Below are positions 37,401 to 46,743 of a stretch of DNA of 64,000 nucleotides, in pieces. The notes under the pieces are model-generated. The model made no database searches, had not been told where the DNA came from, and saw only the letters and a list, made by a program, of their open reading frames with translations. Where the stretch lies: contig UBXG01000005.1 in the NCBI GenBank assembly GCA_900469475.1, positions 620,001-684,000 on the forward strand. Reading direction: 5' to 3'. The DNA is from Hyphomicrobiales bacterium (GTDB taxonomy: Bacteria; Pseudomonadota; Alphaproteobacteria; Rhizobiales; Rhizobiaceae). The position numbers and the translations under genes are program-made. How positions within the stretch are numbered: the stretch's first letter is position 1; every line of letters begins with the position of its first letter.

Positions 37401-37898
37401 GTGCTAGACAGGCAACGTATGGATCCGGCGCTTTATCGCGATGCCATGAGCCGTTTTGCGGGGCATGTGCAACTGGTGACGACGGCGCTCGGTGTGGAGC
37501 GACGTGGCGTGACGATCACAGCCGCGTGCTCGGTGTCGGATAGCCCGGCGACGGTTCTGATCTGCCTCAACAACAGCAACGCCAAGAACGAGATCTTTTT
37601 CAAAAGTGGCATCTTCGCCATGAATACGCTCGGCGCGGATCATCAAGCCCTGGCCGACGCCTTTTCCGGCAAGACACCACCACTGACCGTCGATGAACGC
37701 TTCGCTGCCGGCAGGTTCGAGACGCTGGTCACGGGCGCGCCGGTGCTTGCCGATGCGCTCGCGGCCTTCGATTGCCGCGTGCTCGAGATCAAGCAGGCCT
37801 CCACGCACAACATCATCTTCGGCGAAGTGATGGCCATACGCTACAGCGAACCGAAGCCGGCACTCCTCTATATGAACCGGGGCTATCACACGCTATAA
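37401..37898 (+). CDS. Flavin reductase domain protein
   Basis: A 165-residue NAD(P)H:flavin reductase-like protein of the HpaC/RutF family: MDPALYRDAMSRFAGHVQLV, the FMN-binding GVTITAACSVSDSPATVLICLN block and FAMNTLGADHQALADAFSGK. Such proteins supply reduced flavin to a monooxygenase; none is adjacent. Starts are GTG at 37398 or 37401 behind AAGGGAG; 37401 has the better spacing. A 19-base gap to the MoxR gene suggests it is the first gene of that operon. Confidence 0.87.
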   Translation: MLDRQRMDPALYRDAMSRFAGHVQLVTTALGVERRGVTITAACSVSDSPATVLICLNNSNAKNEIFFKSGIFAMNTLGADHQALADAFSGKTPPLTVDERFAAGRFETLVTGAPVLADALAAFDCRVLEIKQASTHNIIFGEVMAIRYSEPKPALLYMNRGYHTL

Positions 37899-37917
37899 CC
37901 CCTGCAAGGGAGTTATC

Positions 37918-38844
37918 ATGGCGGATCAGACATTACCTTCGCTGCCGAGTTCGATCGATGAGACGATGGCGTTGCTCGGCGCTCATGACTATCTGGCCGG
38001 ACGCGCGCTCGGCACCGTTTTGTTTCTCGCATTGAAGATGAAGCGGCCGCTCTTTCTGGAGGGCGAGGCCGGCGTCGGCAAAACCGAGATCGCCAAGGTT
38101 CTGGCGAAGGCGCTCGACCGGCCGCTCATCCGGCTGCAATGCTATGAAGGACTGGATGTTTCCTCGGCCGTCTATGAATGGAACTATCCGGCGCAGATGC
38201 TGGAAATTCGCCTCGCTGAAGCGTCCGGCCTTACCGACCGGGACCGTATCGAGGCCGATATCTTTTCCGAGCGCTATCTGATCCGCCGGCCGGTATTGCA
38301 GGCACTGTCCGGTGTCGGCGGTCGGGCGCCGGTCTTCCTGATCGACGAGCTTGATCGCACCGACGAGGCTTTCGAGGCATTTCTGCTGGAAGTGCTGTCC
38401 GATTTTCAGGTGACGGTGCCGGAACTCGGAACCATCCGGGCCGCCGAACCGCCCATCGTCATCATCACCACTAACCGGACGCGCGAAGTCCATGACGCCT
38501 TGAAACGGCGCTGTCTCTATCATTGGGTCGATTATCCGCAGGCCGAGCAGGAGTTGGAAATCATCCGCCGTAAGGTGCCCGGCTGCAATGAAGCGCTGTC
38601 GCGCCAGATCGTCGCCTATGTGCAGAGGCTGCGCACGCTCGACCTTTTCAAGAATCCGGGCGTTGCCGAGACGATCGACTGGGCGACGGCCCTGACCGAA
38701 CTTGATCGGCTGGCGCTCGATCCGGAAACCGTTTCGGATACGCTGGGCACCCTGCTGAAATATCAGGACGATATCGCTCGCATTCAGGGCGCCGAGGGCA
38801 AGCGTGTGTTGGATGAAGTCAAATCCGAACTGCTGGCGGGATGA
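37918..38844 (+). CDS. MoxR-type AAA+ ATPase (CoxD-like)
   Basis: A 308-residue AAA+ chaperone. Walker A is GEAGVGKTE (about residues 49-57), Walker B is VFLIDELDRTDE (about 138-149) and sensor 1 is IITTNRTRE (about 182-190). Genes of this type next to a VWA gene and XdhC genes are maturation factors for molybdenum hydroxylases such as CO dehydrogenase, where CoxD and CoxE help to build the Cu-Mo centre. It is 3 bases from the VWA gene, so the two are coupled. Confidence 0.92.
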   Translation: MADQTLPSLPSSIDETMALLGAHDYLAGRALGTVLFLALKMKRPLFLEGEAGVGKTEIAKVLAKALDRPLIRLQCYEGLDVSSAVYEWNYPAQMLEIRLAEASGLTDRDRIEADIFSERYLIRRPVLQALSGVGGRAPVFLIDELDRTDEAFEAFLLEVLSDFQVTVPELGTIRAAEPPIVIITTNRTREVHDALKRRCLYHWVDYPQAEQELEIIRRKVPGCNEALSRQIVAYVQRLRTLDLFKNPGVAETIDWATALTELDRLALDPETVSDTLGTLLKYQDDIARIQGAEGKRVLDEVKSELLAG

Positions 38845-38847
38845 GCC

Positions 38848-40095
38848 ATGGAGCCGGGTGCGCAGGAGGGCATTATTGTTGCGTCGTCACCACCCGGTGA
38901 CGGGCGTCTTGCCGATAATATCGTGCTGTTCGGCCGGGCGTTGCGCAAGGCCGGGCTAAAGATCGGACCGGGGGCGATTGCTGACGCCATAGAAGCGGTC
39001 AAGGCTATCGGCATCGGTTCCCGCGAGGAATTTCACGCCGCCCTGTGTTCGATCTTCGTCAAGCGCCATGAGGATCTTGCGGTATTTGACGAGGCATTCC
39101 GTCTGTTCTGGCGCTCGCGCGATCTCGTCGCCAAGATGATTGCGATGATGTCGCCCGTTGCACCCGACCACCGGCAGAAGGAAAAACCGAAGCCGGGCGA
39201 GAGCCGGGCAAGCGATGCCTTGCTCAGTGACCGTGACGAACGACGTCCGCAGCGTGAGGCGCCTGATATCGAAATAGATTCGCGATTTACCAGCTCCGGC
39301 AGTGAGGTACTGCGCCATCTGGATTTCGCCCAGATGTCGGCGGCGGAGATTGCCGTCGCCAAGAAGGAGCTGGGGAAGTTGCAACTGCCGCTGGACCGCG
39401 TGCGCACGCGCCGTTTCGCACCGTCACGCACAGCGGCCAAGGTCGATCCACGCGCGACGATGCGCTTGGCGCTACGGACGGGCGGAGCGTTGATCCTGCC
39501 ACGCTTTCGACGGCCGAAGGAAATTCAGCCGCCACTGGTCGTGCTGGCCGATATCTCCGGCTCGATGAGCCAGTACACGCGTATCTTCCTGCATTTCCTG
39601 CACGTGCTGACTGAGCGGCGGCGGCGTGTTCATACATTCCTGTTCGGAACGCGCCTGACCAACGTGACACGGGCAATGCGCCACAAGGACCCGGATCAGG
39701 CACTGGACGAATGTGCGGTGGCGGTGCGCGACTGGTCGGGTGGAACGCGGATCGGCGAGACGCTGAAGGAGTTCAACAGGCTATGGGCGCGCCGGGTGCT
39801 CGGGCAGGGCGCGATCGTGCTGTTGATCACCGATGGGCTGGAGCGCGAAGGCGTGGAATTGCTCAGTGCGGAGATGGATCGCCTGCATCGCTCCTGTCGG
39901 CGGCTGATCTGGCTCAATCCGCTTCTGCGCTTCGAGGGTTTCGAGGCTCGGGCCCGCGGTGTAAAAGCAATGCTGCCGCATGTTGACGAATTCCGTCCCG
40001 TTCACAATCTATTATCTCTGGCCGATCTCGTATCGGCTCTCACCGCCGGCCGCTCGGACACTTATGATCCCAGGCGGTTTCTCGGCAAGCAATGA
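38848..40095 (+). CDS. VWA domain protein (CoxE-like)
   Basis: A 415-residue cytosolic protein with an N-terminal helical region and a C-terminal von Willebrand A domain whose MIDAS begins LADISGSMSQYTR (about residues 233-245), with GGTRIGETL supplying the threonine and LLITDGLE the distal aspartate. The middle region is Arg-rich. CoxE-like proteins partner the MoxR ATPase encoded just upstream in assembling molybdenum enzymes. Confidence 0.92.
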   Translation: MEPGAQEGIIVASSPPGDGRLADNIVLFGRALRKAGLKIGPGAIADAIEAVKAIGIGSREEFHAALCSIFVKRHEDLAVFDEAFRLFWRSRDLVAKMIAMMSPVAPDHRQKEKPKPGESRASDALLSDRDERRPQREAPDIEIDSRFTSSGSEVLRHLDFAQMSAAEIAVAKKELGKLQLPLDRVRTRRFAPSRTAAKVDPRATMRLALRTGGALILPRFRRPKEIQPPLVVLADISGSMSQYTRIFLHFLHVLTERRRRVHTFLFGTRLTNVTRAMRHKDPDQALDECAVAVRDWSGGTRIGETLKEFNRLWARRVLGQGAIVLLITDGLEREGVELLSAEMDRLHRSCRRLIWLNPLLRFEGFEARARGVKAMLPHVDEFRPVHNLLSLADLVSALTAGRSDTYDPRRFLGKQ

Positions 40096-40102
40096 GGCTC
40101 CG

Positions 40103-40432
40103 ATGTCAGATATATCCGAAAGTCTGGATCCGCTCGTGATTGCGGAGGAATGGGTGTCGGCAGGCCGCAACGTGGCCATAGCGACCGTTGTCGATACCTG
40201 GGGTTCGGCGCCACGCCCATCCGGTAGCCATCTCGTGATCGATGGGGAGGGAAATTTCCATGGGTCGGTTTCCGGCGGCTGCGTCGAAGGTGCCGTCATC
40301 ACCGAGGCGCTCGACGTCATCGAAACGGGCAAGTCGCGCATGCTGGAATTCGGCGTCGCCGATGAGACGGCTTGGCGGGTCGGCCTTTCCTGCGGCGGCC
40401 GCATCCGCGTCTATGTCGAAAGGCTCGGCTGA
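40103..40432 (+). CDS. XdhC/CoxI family protein, N-terminal-domain half
   Basis: A 109-residue protein equal to the first domain of XdhC/CoxI, a chaperone that binds molybdenum cofactor and promotes its sulfuration for xanthine dehydrogenase-type enzymes. Signatures are VATVVDTWGSAPRPSGSHL-like sequence (IATVVDTWGSAPRPSG) and VSGGCVEGAV, with GLSCGGRIRVYVE at the end. The ATG at 40103 follows the VWA stop by 7 bases. Its TGA overlaps the ATG of the second half (TGATG). The split is common in Rhizobiales and is not a frameshift, as each half has its own start. Confidence 0.9.
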   Translation: MSDISESLDPLVIAEEWVSAGRNVAIATVVDTWGSAPRPSGSHLVIDGEGNFHGSVSGGCVEGAVITEALDVIETGKSRMLEFGVADETAWRVGLSCGGRIRVYVERLG

Positions 40433-41139
40433 TGGACCGGCAGATACTGGCGCGGCTGAACGAGTTGCGGCGCAGGCGGCAGGCGGCGATCCTTGTTACC
40501 GATCTCTCCGGAGGCCCGGATTGGCTTATCGTCGAAGGCGATGCGCTGGAAGGTGCATTCGCGGATGCCGCTTCAGCGGCATTTCGTTCGGGCAAGTCCG
40601 CAGCACTCGATATCGATGGGCAGAGCCTCTTCTTCAACGTGCATCTGCCACCGCCGCGCATCGTTATTATCGGCGCTGTGCATATCAGCCAGGTTCTGGC
40701 GCGAATGGCCGCCCTTGCCGGCTTCGATGTGACGATCATCGATCCGCGCACCGCCTTTGCCACCCCGGAACGCTTCGAAGGCATCGATCTCATCGCCGAC
40801 TGGCCCGTGGATGCGCTGAAAGAGCGGCCGCTCGACAGCTATATGGCGCTGGTGGCGGTAACCCATGATCCGAAGATCGATGACGAGCCGATTATTCAGG
40901 CGTTGAAGACGAACTGTTTTTATATTGGTGCGCTCGGCAGTCGCAAGACGCACGCCGGCCGCCTGGAACGCTTGAGGCGGGAAGGCTTGAGCGACGCCGA
41001 GCTCGCCCGCATCCATGCGCCGATCGGGCTTGCCATCGGCGCTGCCAGCCCGGCCGAAATTGCGGTTGCCATCCTGGCGGAGATCATCGGCTCGCTTCGT
41101 GGGCGCGATGTCTCGTCGCCAAAGGGCGTTGCGCCATGA
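40432..41139 (+). CDS. XdhC/CoxF family protein, Rossmann-domain half
   Basis: A 235-residue protein with the XdhC Rossmann domain (RIVIIGAVHISQVLARMA near residue 77, FDVTIIDPRTAFATPERF, VAVTHDPKIDDEPII, FYIGALGSRKTHAGR, and the terminal IGLAIGAASPAEIAVAI). It is the C-terminal partner of the preceding small protein and probably works with it in Mo-cofactor sulfuration. It overlaps the upstream stop by one base and the next gene by four, so translation is coupled throughout. Confidence 0.9.
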   Translation: MDRQILARLNELRRRRQAAILVTDLSGGPDWLIVEGDALEGAFADAASAAFRSGKSAALDIDGQSLFFNVHLPPPRIVIIGAVHISQVLARMAALAGFDVTIIDPRTAFATPERFEGIDLIADWPVDALKERPLDSYMALVAVTHDPKIDDEPIIQALKTNCFYIGALGSRKTHAGRLERLRREGLSDAELARIHAPIGLAIGAASPAEIAVAILAEIIGSLRGRDVSSPKGVAP

Positions 41140-42770
41140 TCTTCGGTGAGTTCTTGACGGCGGAGGCGGAGGGCGCGGTTCTCGCGCATTCAATCCGGCT
41201 GACCAATGGTAGTTTTTCCAAGGGACATCGGCTTGGCGGCGAAGATATAGAGCAACTCGCCGCTGCCGGAATTGACCGCGTTATCGCTGCGCGCATCGAA
41301 CCGGGCGATCTCATGGAAGACGAGGCAGCCGAGCAATTGGCCCGAGCTGTCGCGCCCGATCATCTGACGTTCTCTGAAGCGGCGACAGGGCGGGTGAATG
41401 TTTACAGCGCCGTTGACGGTCTGTTCGTTGCAGATCGCATGGCGGTCGATCGGATCAACAGTCTCGACCCGGCGATCACCCTTGCCTGTCTTGCAGACCA
41501 TGTACCTGTGCGAGCCGGCGACATGGTGGCGACCTTCAAGATCATTCCGCTCGCCGTTTCCGGAGCCAAAATCGCTGCTGGTGTCGAAATTCTCCGGCGG
41601 ATGCCAGCTTTCGAGGTCAAGCCCTTCTTGCCGCATGCCGTTTCGCTTGTCGCCACGGAGCTGCCGTCGCTGAAGGCCTCGGTCATGGACAAGACGGCCC
41701 GCATCCTTTCGCAGCGGCTGCAGCCTTCGGGCAGCGTGCTGCAGCGGGAAGAGCGTGTTGCCCATAGAGCGGCCGATGTTGCCGGCGCGATCCGTCGCGC
41801 TCTCGCCGCGCAGGACAGGCTTGCGAAACTGGTAATCGTTTTCGGGGCGTCGGCGGTCATCGACGCGGGCGACGTCATTCCGGCGGCAATCCGGCTTGCC
41901 GGCGGCGAGGTCATTCAGGTCGGCATGCCCGTCGATCCGGGCAATCTGTTGGTGATGGGCAGGGTGGGCGACGTCTATGTCGTCGGGGCGCCGGGATGCG
42001 CGCGCAGCCCGAAGGAGAATGGCTTCGACTGGGTGCTGGATCGTATATTAGCCGGAGAACGACCGACGCCGCAGGATATCACCGGCATGGGCGTTGGAGG
42101 GCTGCTCATGGAAATTCAATCACGGCCACGGCCGCGCGACATTGCCGCTAAGCCGGCGGCTGAAATATCGGTCGCCGTCGTCCTGCTGGCTGCCGGCAAG
42201 GCGAGCCGAATGGGCAAGGGTGGTTCGCACAAGCTACTGGCGGAATTCGATGGCGTGCCTCTGGTACGCCGTTCGGCATCCATCGCCATCGCAAGCGGCG
42301 TATCGGATATCGTTGCCGTCACCGGGCACCGGTGCGATGAGATCGAAACCGCACTAAGTGGTCTCGCCGTCGAGGTCGTACTCAATCCGGATTATGCGTC
42401 GGGCATGGCCAGTTCGCTGGTTGCAGGCGTCGGTACCCGGGCAGCCCAAAGGGCCGATGGTGTTCTCATCATGCTGGCCGATATGCCCGGTGTCACAAGC
42501 GAGGATCTGAAAGCCTTGATATCAGCCTTTCGTCAGGCGAACGGCCAGGCGATCGTGCGGGCGGTATCGGGCGGCAAGCGCGGCAATCCCGTTATACTTC
42601 CCCGCTCCGTTTTGAACGCCGTAATGCGGCTGGAGGGCGATGTAGGCGCTCGCCATATTATCGAGACATCGGGTCTTCCGGTCATTGATGTCGAGATCGG
42701 CGAGGCGGCACATCTCGATGTCGATACGCCTGAGGCCGTTGTCGCGGCCGGCGGAGTTTTGAAGGGGTAG
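41136..42770 (+). CDS. MoeA-like / MobA-MocA-like fusion protein for molybdenum cofactor
   Basis: A 544-residue two-domain protein. Residues 1 to about 340 form a MoeA-like molybdopterin-binding module (LVIVFGASAVIDAGDVIPAA, MGRVGDVYVVGAPGCA). Residues about 350-544 form a nucleotidyltransferase of the MobA/MocA type (VVLLAAGKASRMGKGG, then MLADMPGVTSEDL), which attaches CMP or GMP to molybdopterin. The fusion matches proteins found in CODH and xanthine dehydrogenase maturation clusters, where cytosine-dinucleotide cofactor is made. It overlaps the XdhC half by four bases. Confidence 0.88.
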   Translation: MIFGEFLTAEAEGAVLAHSIRLTNGSFSKGHRLGGEDIEQLAAAGIDRVIAARIEPGDLMEDEAAEQLARAVAPDHLTFSEAATGRVNVYSAVDGLFVADRMAVDRINSLDPAITLACLADHVPVRAGDMVATFKIIPLAVSGAKIAAGVEILRRMPAFEVKPFLPHAVSLVATELPSLKASVMDKTARILSQRLQPSGSVLQREERVAHRAADVAGAIRRALAAQDRLAKLVIVFGASAVIDAGDVIPAAIRLAGGEVIQVGMPVDPGNLLVMGRVGDVYVVGAPGCARSPKENGFDWVLDRILAGERPTPQDITGMGVGGLLMEIQSRPRPRDIAAKPAAEISVAVVLLAAGKASRMGKGGSHKLLAEFDGVPLVRRSASIAIASGVSDIVAVTGHRCDEIETALSGLAVEVVLNPDYASGMASSLVAGVGTRAAQRADGVLIMLADMPGVTSEDLKALISAFRQANGQAIVRAVSGGKRGNPVILPRSVLNAVMRLEGDVGARHIIETSGLPVIDVEIGEAAHLDVDTPEAVVAAGGVLKG

Positions 42771-42778
42771 GGTAGAGA

Positions 42779-43099
42779 ATGGACAATATCGATATCGAGG
42801 AGATGTTTCAGTCGCTCGGGCCGATCACCATCAAACGGATGTTCGGCGGCAAGGGCATCTACCATATGGGTCGGATCCTGGCGCTGGAGGTGGGTGACGA
42901 AATCCTTCTGAAGGCGGACGATACCAGTGCTTCCGAATTCGAAGCGGCAGGTGCGCGGCGCTGGGCCTACGAGGGCAAGAAAGGCAAGGCCGTCAACATG
43001 CCCTATTGGTCGATACCCGACGATGCGTTCGACGATCCGGATGAAATGGCGCGTTGGGTGCGGCTTGCCTATGAGGCCGCGCTTCGCTCGGAGAAGTAG
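42779..43099 (+). CDS. TfoX N-terminal domain protein
   Basis: A 106-residue protein consisting only of the TfoX/Sxy N-terminal domain (KRMFGGKGIYHMGRILALEVG, then LKADDTSASEFEAAGARRW and MPYWSIPDDAFDDPDEM). In Haemophilus the full protein controls competence; stand-alone domains in alphaproteobacteria have no known role. It lies 8 bases after the MoeA-MobA fusion and is probably the last gene of that operon, though a role in Mo maturation is not implied by its fold. Confidence 0.85.
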   Translation: MDNIDIEEMFQSLGPITIKRMFGGKGIYHMGRILALEVGDEILLKADDTSASEFEAAGARRWAYEGKKGKAVNMPYWSIPDDAFDDPDEMARWVRLAYEAALRSEK

Positions 43100-43102
43100 G
43101 TC

Positions 43103-43525
43103 TTAGCGAAAGTCTTCTTCGCTCAAATGGGCGATGGTTGCCTTGGCGAACTCGGAAAGCTGAGCCGGCAATTCGTTTCGACTGAACCATCCGAAATCCG
43201 AAAGCTTGTCCGGTTCCATCAGCCGTGGTTCGCCGGAAAAGTCCCGGCAGATATAGATGAGCGAGATCCAATGCTGCCGATCGGCCTCAATGATGACTTC
43301 CTCAGTGCAGAGATAATCGATTTCACCGATGGAGAGGCCGCTTTCCTCTTGGGCTTCGCGAACGGCGGCGCTGGCCGCCGGCTCCATATGATCCACCTTG
43401 CCGCCGACGATACTCCAGCATCCGGCTTCCGGTGCCTTGAGGCGTCGGTAGAGCAATAGCTTGCCGTCCCGCAAGATTGCGAGACCGGTTCCCAGTCCTG
43501 GGAAATCGATGCCGGGCTTGCCCAA
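43103..43525 (-). CDS. NUDIX hydrolase
   Basis: A 140-residue pyrophosphohydrolase with a full NUDIX box: GKVDHMEPAASAAVREAQEE followed by SGL (about residues 42-64), giving Gx5Ex7REx2EExGL. The substrate is some nucleoside diphosphate derivative and cannot be read from the sequence. Its stop lies 3 bases from the convergent TfoX-N gene. Confidence 0.9.
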   Translation of the reverse strand: MGKPGIDFPGLGTGLAILRDGKLLLYRRLKAPEAGCWSIVGGKVDHMEPAASAAVREAQEESGLSIGEIDYLCTEEVIIEADRQHWISLIYICRDFSGEPRLMEPDKLSDFGWFSRNELPAQLSEFAKATIAHLSEEDFR

Positions 43526-43593
43526 TATTCAGATCCCGAAGTTGGACGCTAGCATCTCGCTAGCCGATTCGCTGCGTATCTGAACTGGATATA

Positions 43594-45114
43594 TCAGGCC
43601 TTGGCGTTTGCCACGATGAGCATGAAAGCGGGAATATCGTCGCCAAAGCCAACCGGAGTTGGGCCATCATCCTGATCGCGATAACGGTTGCGGCGCTCAC
43701 GATGATCGTCATTGGCAGCGGGGAAGGGCCGGTGGCTGTTGCGAGAACCGTTATGGGACCTGTTATTGTTGTTCTCAGACTTGCGCTCGTTCTTCACGCT
43801 TTCGGCCTTTGTTGGTGCTGCTTCGATCGCTACGACGTCATTATCCTCGACGTCGATATCAGATTTATGACTCGAGGCGTTACGGCCTCCACGGCTGCGA
43901 TCTCGATCGCGGCCCTTGCTCTTTTGATCACGGCGGCGGGAAGACCGATTGTCGTCTGCGCTCTCGTCTGCAGGCGGCAGAGCCGAAAGATCTCCGTTCA
44001 GCCATTGGACATCTTCGCCGATCAGCTTCTCAATCGCGTCGACATGCTTGGTGTCGCGCTTCGTCACGAGAGTGAATGCAGCGCCGGAACGACCGGCGCG
44101 ACCGGTGCGGCCGATGCGATGGACATAGTCTTCCGAATGGATCGGAACATCGAAATTGAAGACGTGACCGACATCGGGAAGATCGAGACCTCGAGCTGCG
44201 ACGTCGGAGGCGACGAGAAGCTGAATCTGTCCATCACGGAAGTTCTGCAACATCGTCGTGCGCGAGCGCTGGTCCATATCGCCGTGTAGGGCGCCAACGG
44301 AGAAGCCGTGACGTTCGAGCGAGCGGAAGAGATCGGCCACATCCTTCTTGCGATTGCAGAAGATGATCGCGTTCTTCAGATCCGTCTGGGCGCGGATAAG
44401 ATCGCGCAGGGTGGCGCGCTTCTCGTAATCCTTACCGTGCGAGGCAACGAAGCGCTGCGTCACAGTCTTGGCGGTCGATGCCGGCTTGGCGACTTCGACG
44501 CGCTCCGGGTTCTGCAGGAAGCGATCGGCCAGCTTCTGAATTTCCGGCGGCATGGTTGCCGAGAAGAACAGCGTCTGGCGCGTGAAGGGGATGAGCTTTG
44601 CGATGCGCTCGATGTCCGGGATGAAACCCATGTCGAGCATGCGGTCGGCTTCGTCGATGACGAAAATCTCGACGGCGCTCATCAGCAGCTTGCCGCGTTC
44701 GAAATGATCCAGCAGGCGGCCGGGCGTGCAGATTAGCACATCGGCGCCACGCTCGAGCTTGCGGTCCTGCTCTTCGAAGGAAACGCCGCCGATCAGAAGG
44801 GCGATGTTCAGGCGGTGATTCTTGCCGTATTTTTCGAAGTTTTCGGCGACCTGCGCGGCGAGTTCGCGCGTCGGCTCCAGAATGAGCGTGCGCGGCATAC
44901 GAGCGCGAGCGCGTCCCTTTTCGAGCAGCGTCAGCATCGGCAGCACGAAGGACGCGGTCTTGCCGGTCCCTGTCTGGGCAATGCCGCAGATGTCACGGCG
45001 CTGAAGCGCAAAGGGGATTGCACCGGCCTGGATAGGAGTCGGTGTGGTGTAGCCCGCGTCAGTCACCGCGGAAAGGACTTTTTGGCTCAGGCCAAGGTCA
45101 GCAAATGTTGTCAA
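43594..45114 (-). CDS. DEAD-box RNA helicase (RhlE-like)
   Basis: A 506-residue ATP-dependent RNA helicase. The order is Q motif (TTPTPIQAGAIPFAL), motif I AQTGTGKTASF, Ia PTRELAAQ, motif II DEAD in VIDEADRMLDMGF, motif III SAT, and in the second RecA domain VASDVAARGLDLPDV and HRIGRTGRAG. The C-terminal 120 residues are low-complexity and rich in Arg, Asp, Ser and Asn (RRDQKSKGRDRDRSRGG, NNNNRSHNGSRN), a probable RNA-binding tail. Such helicases act in ribosome assembly and cold adaptation. A sigma-70-like promoter lies about 70 bases upstream. Confidence 0.94.
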   Translation of the reverse strand: MTTFADLGLSQKVLSAVTDAGYTTPTPIQAGAIPFALQRRDICGIAQTGTGKTASFVLPMLTLLEKGRARARMPRTLILEPTRELAAQVAENFEKYGKNHRLNIALLIGGVSFEEQDRKLERGADVLICTPGRLLDHFERGKLLMSAVEIFVIDEADRMLDMGFIPDIERIAKLIPFTRQTLFFSATMPPEIQKLADRFLQNPERVEVAKPASTAKTVTQRFVASHGKDYEKRATLRDLIRAQTDLKNAIIFCNRKKDVADLFRSLERHGFSVGALHGDMDQRSRTTMLQNFRDGQIQLLVASDVAARGLDLPDVGHVFNFDVPIHSEDYVHRIGRTGRAGRSGAAFTLVTKRDTKHVDAIEKLIGEDVQWLNGDLSALPPADESADDNRSSRRRDQKSKGRDRDRSRGGRNASSHKSDIDVEDNDVVAIEAAPTKAESVKNERKSENNNNRSHNGSRNSHRPFPAANDDHRERRNRYRDQDDGPTPVGFGDDIPAFMLIVANAKA

Positions 45115-45188
45115 AGGGAAATCTAATTCCGTCTTGGTTCAGTCGAACACCATGAGTCGACACACAGGAGCGTGCCGCAATGCAGCGC

Positions 45189-45217
45189 GACATAGAACCA
45201 AATACCCGTGAAGTCAA
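45189..45217 (-). promoter_or_regulatory. Probable promoter of the DEAD-box helicase gene
   Basis: On the minus strand TTGACT (45217-45212), a 17-base spacer and TATGTC (45194-45189) predict transcription starting near 45182, leaving a leader of about 68 bases. Confidence 0.5.
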
Positions 45218-45311
45218 GGAAAGCAGGCGCTTCAACAGGCCTGAAGTTCATTCATAACGCAATTTTTGGATTAGTGCCATCTTTGTTGCGCGTTTGTCAC
45301 AATTCCAGCAG

Positions 45312-46628
45312 CTAAATTGCGCCCAATCCGCTGATGTAACTTGCGAGTTTCGTGCCGGCACCGATGAAATACATCGGGTCTATGGCATGTCCGTTCTCGC
45401 GCACTTCATAATGCAGATGCGTTCCTGTCGAGCGCCCGGTGCTGCCGGCGAGACCGATCGCATCGCCGGCGCCGACCTTGTCGCCGACTTTGACGAGCAC
45501 CTGTTCCATATGTCCATAACGGGTGGAGATGCCGTCGCCGTGGTAGATCTCTACCATGTTGCCGTAGCCGCCAGTCCAGCCCGCCGAAACCACCTTGCCG
45601 GGGGCGGTGGCCTTGACCTTCTCACCGGGGCTGAAATGGAAGTCGGTACCGGTATGGAGAGCCAGCGTGCCGAAGAAGGGATCCTTGCGGTTGCCAAAAG
45701 GGCTGGTGATAAGCTTGCCCGGCGCCGGGTTGCGGAAGGGCAGGCTTTCGGCTGCGCTCCGCACTGTTTCCAGATGTGTTAAGGCGGTATCGAGCTCCGC
45801 CATGGATCGCTCGAACTGGTCGATATTCTCAGGCGGCACATAAGGGCCGCCCACACCGCTATCCGTATCTTCACGCGCAATGCCCGCGATCTCGTTCGGC
45901 ACCTTGATGCCGACATTCTGCATGATCGACTGGATCGAAGTCGCGGTTTCGGATGCATCGGCGGTGAGATTGCGGATGCGGGACAATTGATCCTGTTCGA
46001 TATGCTTCAGCGACAGAGTCACCTTGGAGAAAACCCGATCGGCGCGGTCCGCGACGGTTTCGGGGGCAGGGACGTAGGCAAGCGTGGAGTTGTCGGGTGT
46101 GGCGTCAGCCGGCTTGCCGCTCAGGAGAAGCTTTTCGATTGCCTTGGGTGACGTCAGCTGGGCATGTTCATTCTTTGGCGCGGCAGAGTTGGCATCCGTA
46201 TGCGCGTTCTTATCGGTCAGGCCGGAGTTCTCCGCCCGGTCGAGAAGAGTGCTGAGCTTGCCGTTGCGTGAGGAGAGTTGCTGCTGCTGTTCGATCAGCT
46301 TGTCGACCTTCTCCTCCACGACCTGCTGATCCAGGAGTTGACGCGAGGTAACACGGTCGACCTGCGCCCGCAGCGCGGCGATGCGATCTTCATAGTCATA
46401 TTGCATGCGCGCCTGGCGAGCCATCGTCGCGCCGATGAGATCGTCGCGAAGTACAAGATAGGAGGTTGCAAGCAGATAGCCGATCGAGAAGACCCCGACC
46501 ATGCAGACGGTAACGGCAGCCATCCACGGGCGCACGGTCATATGGCGCACGGTATCGCCGCTCGCCAGAATAATGGTGTGATGTCGCTGTTGCTTGCCGA
46601 AAACCCGGTTTTGAGGCTTGGCTGTCAC
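45312..46628 (-). CDS. M23-family peptidoglycan metallopeptidase, GTG start
   Basis: A 438-residue cell-wall enzyme or amidase activator. A basic N-terminus leads to one transmembrane helix (about residues 34-56, MAAVTVCMVGVFSIGYLL), then a coiled coil (about 75-120, RQLLDQQVVEEKVDKLIEQQ) and a C-terminal LytM domain with HTGTDFHF, SGY-like GYGNMVEIYHGDG and HLHYEVREN giving the HxxxD and HxH zinc ligands. The GTG at 46628 has GGGAG eight bases upstream; the 17-residue longer frame lacks a ribosome site. Topology places the peptidase in the periplasm. Confidence 0.88.
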   Translation of the reverse strand: MTAKPQNRVFGKQQRHHTIILASGDTVRHMTVRPWMAAVTVCMVGVFSIGYLLATSYLVLRDDLIGATMARQARMQYDYEDRIAALRAQVDRVTSRQLLDQQVVEEKVDKLIEQQQQLSSRNGKLSTLLDRAENSGLTDKNAHTDANSAAPKNEHAQLTSPKAIEKLLLSGKPADATPDNSTLAYVPAPETVADRADRVFSKVTLSLKHIEQDQLSRIRNLTADASETATSIQSIMQNVGIKVPNEIAGIAREDTDSGVGGPYVPPENIDQFERSMAELDTALTHLETVRSAAESLPFRNPAPGKLITSPFGNRKDPFFGTLALHTGTDFHFSPGEKVKATAPGKVVSAGWTGGYGNMVEIYHGDGISTRYGHMEQVLVKVGDKVGAGDAIGLAGSTGRSTGTHLHYEVRENGHAIDPMYFIGAGTKLASYISGLGAI

Positions 46629-46743
46629 CGAGAATCTCCCAATCGGCGCGTATTGGCACCCAAGGGAAGTACACGGCATTATGGTTAACGAATGCTTTCT
46701 TTTGCAGTATTAGATGCTGGAAAAACTGCTTGTTATCAGTATA

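Noticed and set aside
40103-41139. Possible frameshifted single xdhC gene
   Set aside because: Both halves have their own start codons and complete domains, and separate XdhC halves are normal in CoxI/CoxF-type clusters.
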